NCBI GenBank assembly: GCA_035295745.1
Contig: DATGIL010000022.1
Location: forward strand, 1-64,000
From: JAIQFL01 sp035295745
Lineage (GTDB): Bacteria > Acidobacteriota > Terriglobia > Bryobacterales > Bryobacteraceae
Reading direction: 5' to 3'
Length of the DNA: 64,000 nt
The position numbers were made by a program, and so were the translations under genes. The notes beneath the pieces were generated by a model, which was not told the origin of the DNA, did not search any database, and saw only the letters and a list, made by a program, of their open reading frames with translations. Of this stretch, positions 61,786-64,000 are shown piece after piece. The first letter of the stretch is position 1; each line of letters begins with the position of its first letter.

Positions 61786-63507
61786 CTACGGAAGCTTGCT
61801 AAGGCCTCGGGTTTCGTCCACCAGAATCCGTTGGTCCGCCGCGATACTACCCAGATTTTGCTTCGCTCCGCCGGGCCATTCCACTGTGACAGTACCTGTA
61901 GTATCCTTGCCTAAACCAAAAGTTAGCGCCAAATCGCTCTGCGAGCAGTAACTGGACCCGCTCCGTACCATGGCCCACTGCTTACCCGTAGCGCTTTCCA
62001 CCCGCACCACCGCGCCAATACCGTCGCGATTCGATTTCGTCCCCGCCAGCCGCACGGAAAGCCAGTGATTGCGATTGCCCCCGTCGTTGCGGTACAGGTA
62101 TGCCGGACCGTTATTGGTTGAGATCAGGAGGTCGAGATCCCCGTCGTGATCGAAGTCTGCATAGGCGGCGCCTCGTGCCACAATCGGACGGTTGAAGGCC
62201 GGCCCCGCCGCCTGGGTGGCGTTTTCGAATTTATGCGAGCCGAGATTGTGAAATAGCAGTGGCGCCTCCCGGTAGCTCACCTTGGGCTGCACACGGCCGA
62301 TCTCGTCTTCGATATGGCCGTTGCCTGCAAAGATGTCCGGATAGCCGTCCAGATCGTAATCGAAAAAGAAGACGCCGAAGGCCAGCGTGAGCAGGCTGGC
62401 CCTGCCCACCGCTGAAGACGGCGCCTCATCGACGAACAAGCCTTTGCCCTCGTTGTGATACAGACCGATCATCTGGTTCGAGAAGTTGCCGACCAGCAGG
62501 TGCGGGCGTTCGCTGCGATCATAATCGGCGGCGTCCGCGCCCATCGCGCCGCGGGCCACCCCATCCTCGCCATAGGCGACGCCCGCCGTCATACCCTCTT
62601 CTTTGAAGGTGCCGTTCTGCAGGTTGCGATAGAGCTTGTTGGGCTGCGTATCGTTGGCAACGAAGATGTCGGGCCAGCCGTCGCCGTTGTAATCGAGGAC
62701 CGTGATCCCGAGGGACTTGCTGGTGGGGTCTCCGACACCCGCACGCTCCGCGACTTCCTCAAATCGGCCGCCGCCCAGGTTATGGTACAGACGCGAGCTC
62801 GTGCCTTTGTAGGATTCCGGAGTGCAGTATGACTTCGTCGAGCCGTCCAGCGAACACCACAGGTCGTTCTCGGGCTTCCACTGCACGTAATTGGCGACGA
62901 AAAGGTCGAGTTTTCCGTCGCGATCGTAGTCGAGCCAGGCGGCGCTGGTGGCGAAGTTGGCGTTCTGGATACCGGCGCTTTTCGTCACGTCTTTGAATTT
63001 GCCGTTGCCTTCATTGTGGAAGAGGCGGTCGCCTTCGAGTGCGGTGATGTACACGTCGTCGCGGCCGTCGTTGTCGTAATCGCCAATGGCGACACCCATT
63101 CCATACATCTCGACGTCGAGTCCGCTGCCCACGGTGACGTCGGTGAAGGTGCCGTTGTGGTTGTTGCGATATAGGGCTGGTAACGAGCGCTTTCCGCCGG
63201 GCGTCCAGTTCTTGCTGTTGATGAGGAGAATGTCCTGCCACCCGTCGCCATCGGCATCGAAAAAGGCGCACCCGGCTCCGAGAGTTTCCGGAAGATATCG
63301 CTTGCCGGCACGTCCCGCGTTGTGGGTAAAGTGGATTCCGGCTTGGGAAGTGATGTCGGTGAAGGTGATGCCGGGCGGAGCCGCGAATAGCGTGATGGCG
63401 GCGATTATTGCCGCGCTGATTCCTGCTGCTCTTTTTCCTACCGATGTGGCGCAGACACTCCTGTCTGCCGCGGCAGACAGGAGTGTCTGCGCCACTTCAC
63501 GTCTCAT
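61786..63507 (-). CDS. secreted FG-GAP/VCBS-repeat protein with UnbV/ASPIC domain (CRTAC1-like)
   Basis: A 573-residue exported protein. FG-GAP Ca-binding motifs recur (FFDADGDGWQDILLINSKN, DYDNDGRDDVYIT, DYDRDGKLDLFVANY, DYNGDGWPDIFVAND, DFDHDGDLDLLIS), followed by the C-terminal ASPIC/UnbV domain (GIGAVVRVES...VEWPGG). ATG 63507 is supported by GGAGG 6 nt upstream and by the ATGA overlap with the TPR gene. The 50-bp perfect palindrome at 63446-63495 therefore lies inside the gene and encodes most of residues 5-21 (VAQTLLSAAADRSVCATS), in front of the hydrophobic signal segment. The function is unknown; adhesion or carbohydrate binding is usual for such propellers. Confidence 0.9.
   Translation of the reverse strand: MRREVAQTLLSAAADRSVCATSVGKRAAGISAAIIAAITLFAAPPGITFTDITSQAGIHFTHNAGRAGKRYLPETLGAGCAFFDADGDGWQDILLINSKNWTPGGKRSLPALYRNNHNGTFTDVTVGSGLDVEMYGMGVAIGDYDNDGRDDVYITALEGDRLFHNEGNGKFKDVTKSAGIQNANFATSAAWLDYDRDGKLDLFVANYVQWKPENDLWCSLDGSTKSYCTPESYKGTSSRLYHNLGGGRFEEVAERAGVGDPTSKSLGITVLDYNGDGWPDIFVANDTQPNKLYRNLQNGTFKEEGMTAGVAYGEDGVARGAMGADAADYDRSERPHLLVGNFSNQMIGLYHNEGKGLFVDEAPSSAVGRASLLTLAFGVFFFDYDLDGYPDIFAGNGHIEDEIGRVQPKVSYREAPLLFHNLGSHKFENATQAAGPAFNRPIVARGAAYADFDHDGDLDLLISTNNGPAYLYRNDGGNRNHWLSVRLAGTKSNRDGIGAVVRVESATGKQWAMVRSGSSYCSQSDLALTFGLGKDTTGTVTVEWPGGAKQNLGSIAADQRILVDETRGLSKLP
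63446..63495. repeat. REP-like palindromic element, copy 3 (perfect 50-bp palindrome)
   Basis: The two 25-bp arms are perfect reverse complements. Each arm corresponds to the second half of the copies at 8578 and 27974 (GGCAGACAGGAGTGTCTG...GCCAC), so this is that module followed by its own inverse. It is inside a coding region without breaking the frame. Confidence 0.9.
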
Positions 63508-64000
63508 CGCTCACCTCCGCCTAACGCATTTTCATGATCGTGAATGGGCTGTCGCTCGTTATTGTCCTCGGGACTGATCCTTCGGCGCCGCTCCGTAATC
63601 GCCTGCGACGATTCATCCGCCTTGAACCGGCGGAACAGCGTCTCCTCGCGGGCGGCGCCGGCCTCGTCGCCCAATCCGCGATAGCACAGCATCAGCGTGT
63701 AGTGCATCTGTACATCCTCGGGATCCACCGCGTTCACTTGTTTCAGAGCCTCCACCGCCTCGCCATACTTCCGCTGCAGGAACAGAATGCGCGCAATCTG
63801 ATTGAGCACCACACGGTCGCGCGGGTACTTACTACGCGCCACGCCGAGCGACTGGAGCGCGCCATCGTAATCGCCATCCGCCTTCTGAATCGCCGCCTGG
63901 AAAAACCAGATGCGGCCCAGCTCGCGATTGATCTCGAGCGCCTTGGCGATGAACGGCTTGGCGGCCTCCGTTTCGCCCTCCTGGATGAGCGCGCGCGCCA
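63504..64000 (-). CDS. TPR-repeat protein (partial, runs off the right edge)
   Basis: The 3' part of a tetratricopeptide gene: the frame is open from the window edge to a TGA that overlaps the FG-GAP start as ATGA. TPR helices are visible (GETEAAKPFIAKALEINRELG, IWFFQAAIQKADGDYDGAL, YPRDRVVLNQIARILFLQRK, YGEAVEALKQVNAVDPED, read in parts). The last ~30 residues are charged and disordered. TPR-plus-CRTAC1 pairs are typical of Solibacter-type genomes, so the two products probably work together at the cell surface. Confidence 0.88.
   Translation of the reverse strand, partial: ARALIQEGETEAAKPFIAKALEINRELGRIWFFQAAIQKADGDYDGALQSLGVARSKYPRDRVVLNQIARILFLQRKYGEAVEALKQVNAVDPEDVQMHYTLMLCYRGLGDEAGAAREETLFRRFKADESSQAITERRRRISPEDNNERQPIHDHENALGGGER

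Overview
The window looks like the chromosome of a soil acidobacterium of the Solibacter/Bryobacteraceae kind. This is inferred from family content, not from a marker gene: an Oar-like TonB receptor with an N-terminal carboxypeptidase-regulatory-like domain, an ECF sigma factor overlapping a Ser/Thr kinase with PD40 propeller repeats, a CRTAC1/UnbV-type FG-GAP protein coupled to a TPR protein, DUF1501 and DUF1080 proteins, Gly/Arg-rich insertions in secreted proteins, and small palindromic repeats. Coding density is high and GC content is high. I saw no rRNA, tRNA, CRISPR array, IS element or integrase.

Layout. 1-48 is the start of a leftward gene with a 28-bp operator-like palindrome upstream. 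343-11237 is one rightward block: a TonB receptor, then a quinohemoprotein amine dehydrogenase (QHNDH) cluster (alpha subunit, radical SAM maturase, CTQ-bearing gamma subunit, beta subunit), then an alpha/beta hydrolase and a laccase-like multicopper oxidase. A ~187-bp tandem repeat array grows out of the last codons of the oxidase (11202-12140). Leftward vapB-vapC and an ABC exporter follow (12162-14480), behind a G-rich telomere-like tract. A leftward block (14782-25281) encodes a giant secreted repeat protein ending in a dockerin and split by a frameshift, a PEP-CTERM protein and a sortilin-like propeller protein. 25693-27322 has three tandem tail-collar proteins. 27394-32317 holds a GNAT enzyme, an unknown protein, a DUF1501 protein, a HTH regulator and a caspase-like/TPR protein. 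32391-38910 is an RND efflux operon with a divergent TetR regulator. 38846-41227 has small accessory genes and two secreted carbohydrate-type proteins.

41220-52022 is a signalling block: a CheY-like protein, a receiver-PAS-kinase, and a 2,925-residue soluble hybrid kinase with fifteen 92-residue HAMP repeats and two copies of a receiver triplet. 52178-55464 is the ECF sigma/Ser-Thr kinase pair. After a frameshifted Uma2 gene comes a leftward four-gene chain with overlapping ends (Omp85-like protein, a DUF4390-like protein, NtrY-like kinase, NtrX-like regulator), then an RRM protein and the TPR/FG-GAP pair at the right edge.

How parts work together. The QHNDH genes form a complete structural and maturation core: the gamma subunit retains every cross-linking residue at exactly the spacing of the characterised enzyme. 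The protease and flavin mono-oxygenase normally needed for maturation are not in the window; the ABC exporter at 12162-13853 could supply the export step. The adjacent multicopper oxidase could be an electron sink, but this is inference. Several regulatory-type genes (vapB, the HTH gene, possibly the ECF sigma gene) have a -10 box only 6-9 nt from the start codon, suggesting leaderless transcripts.
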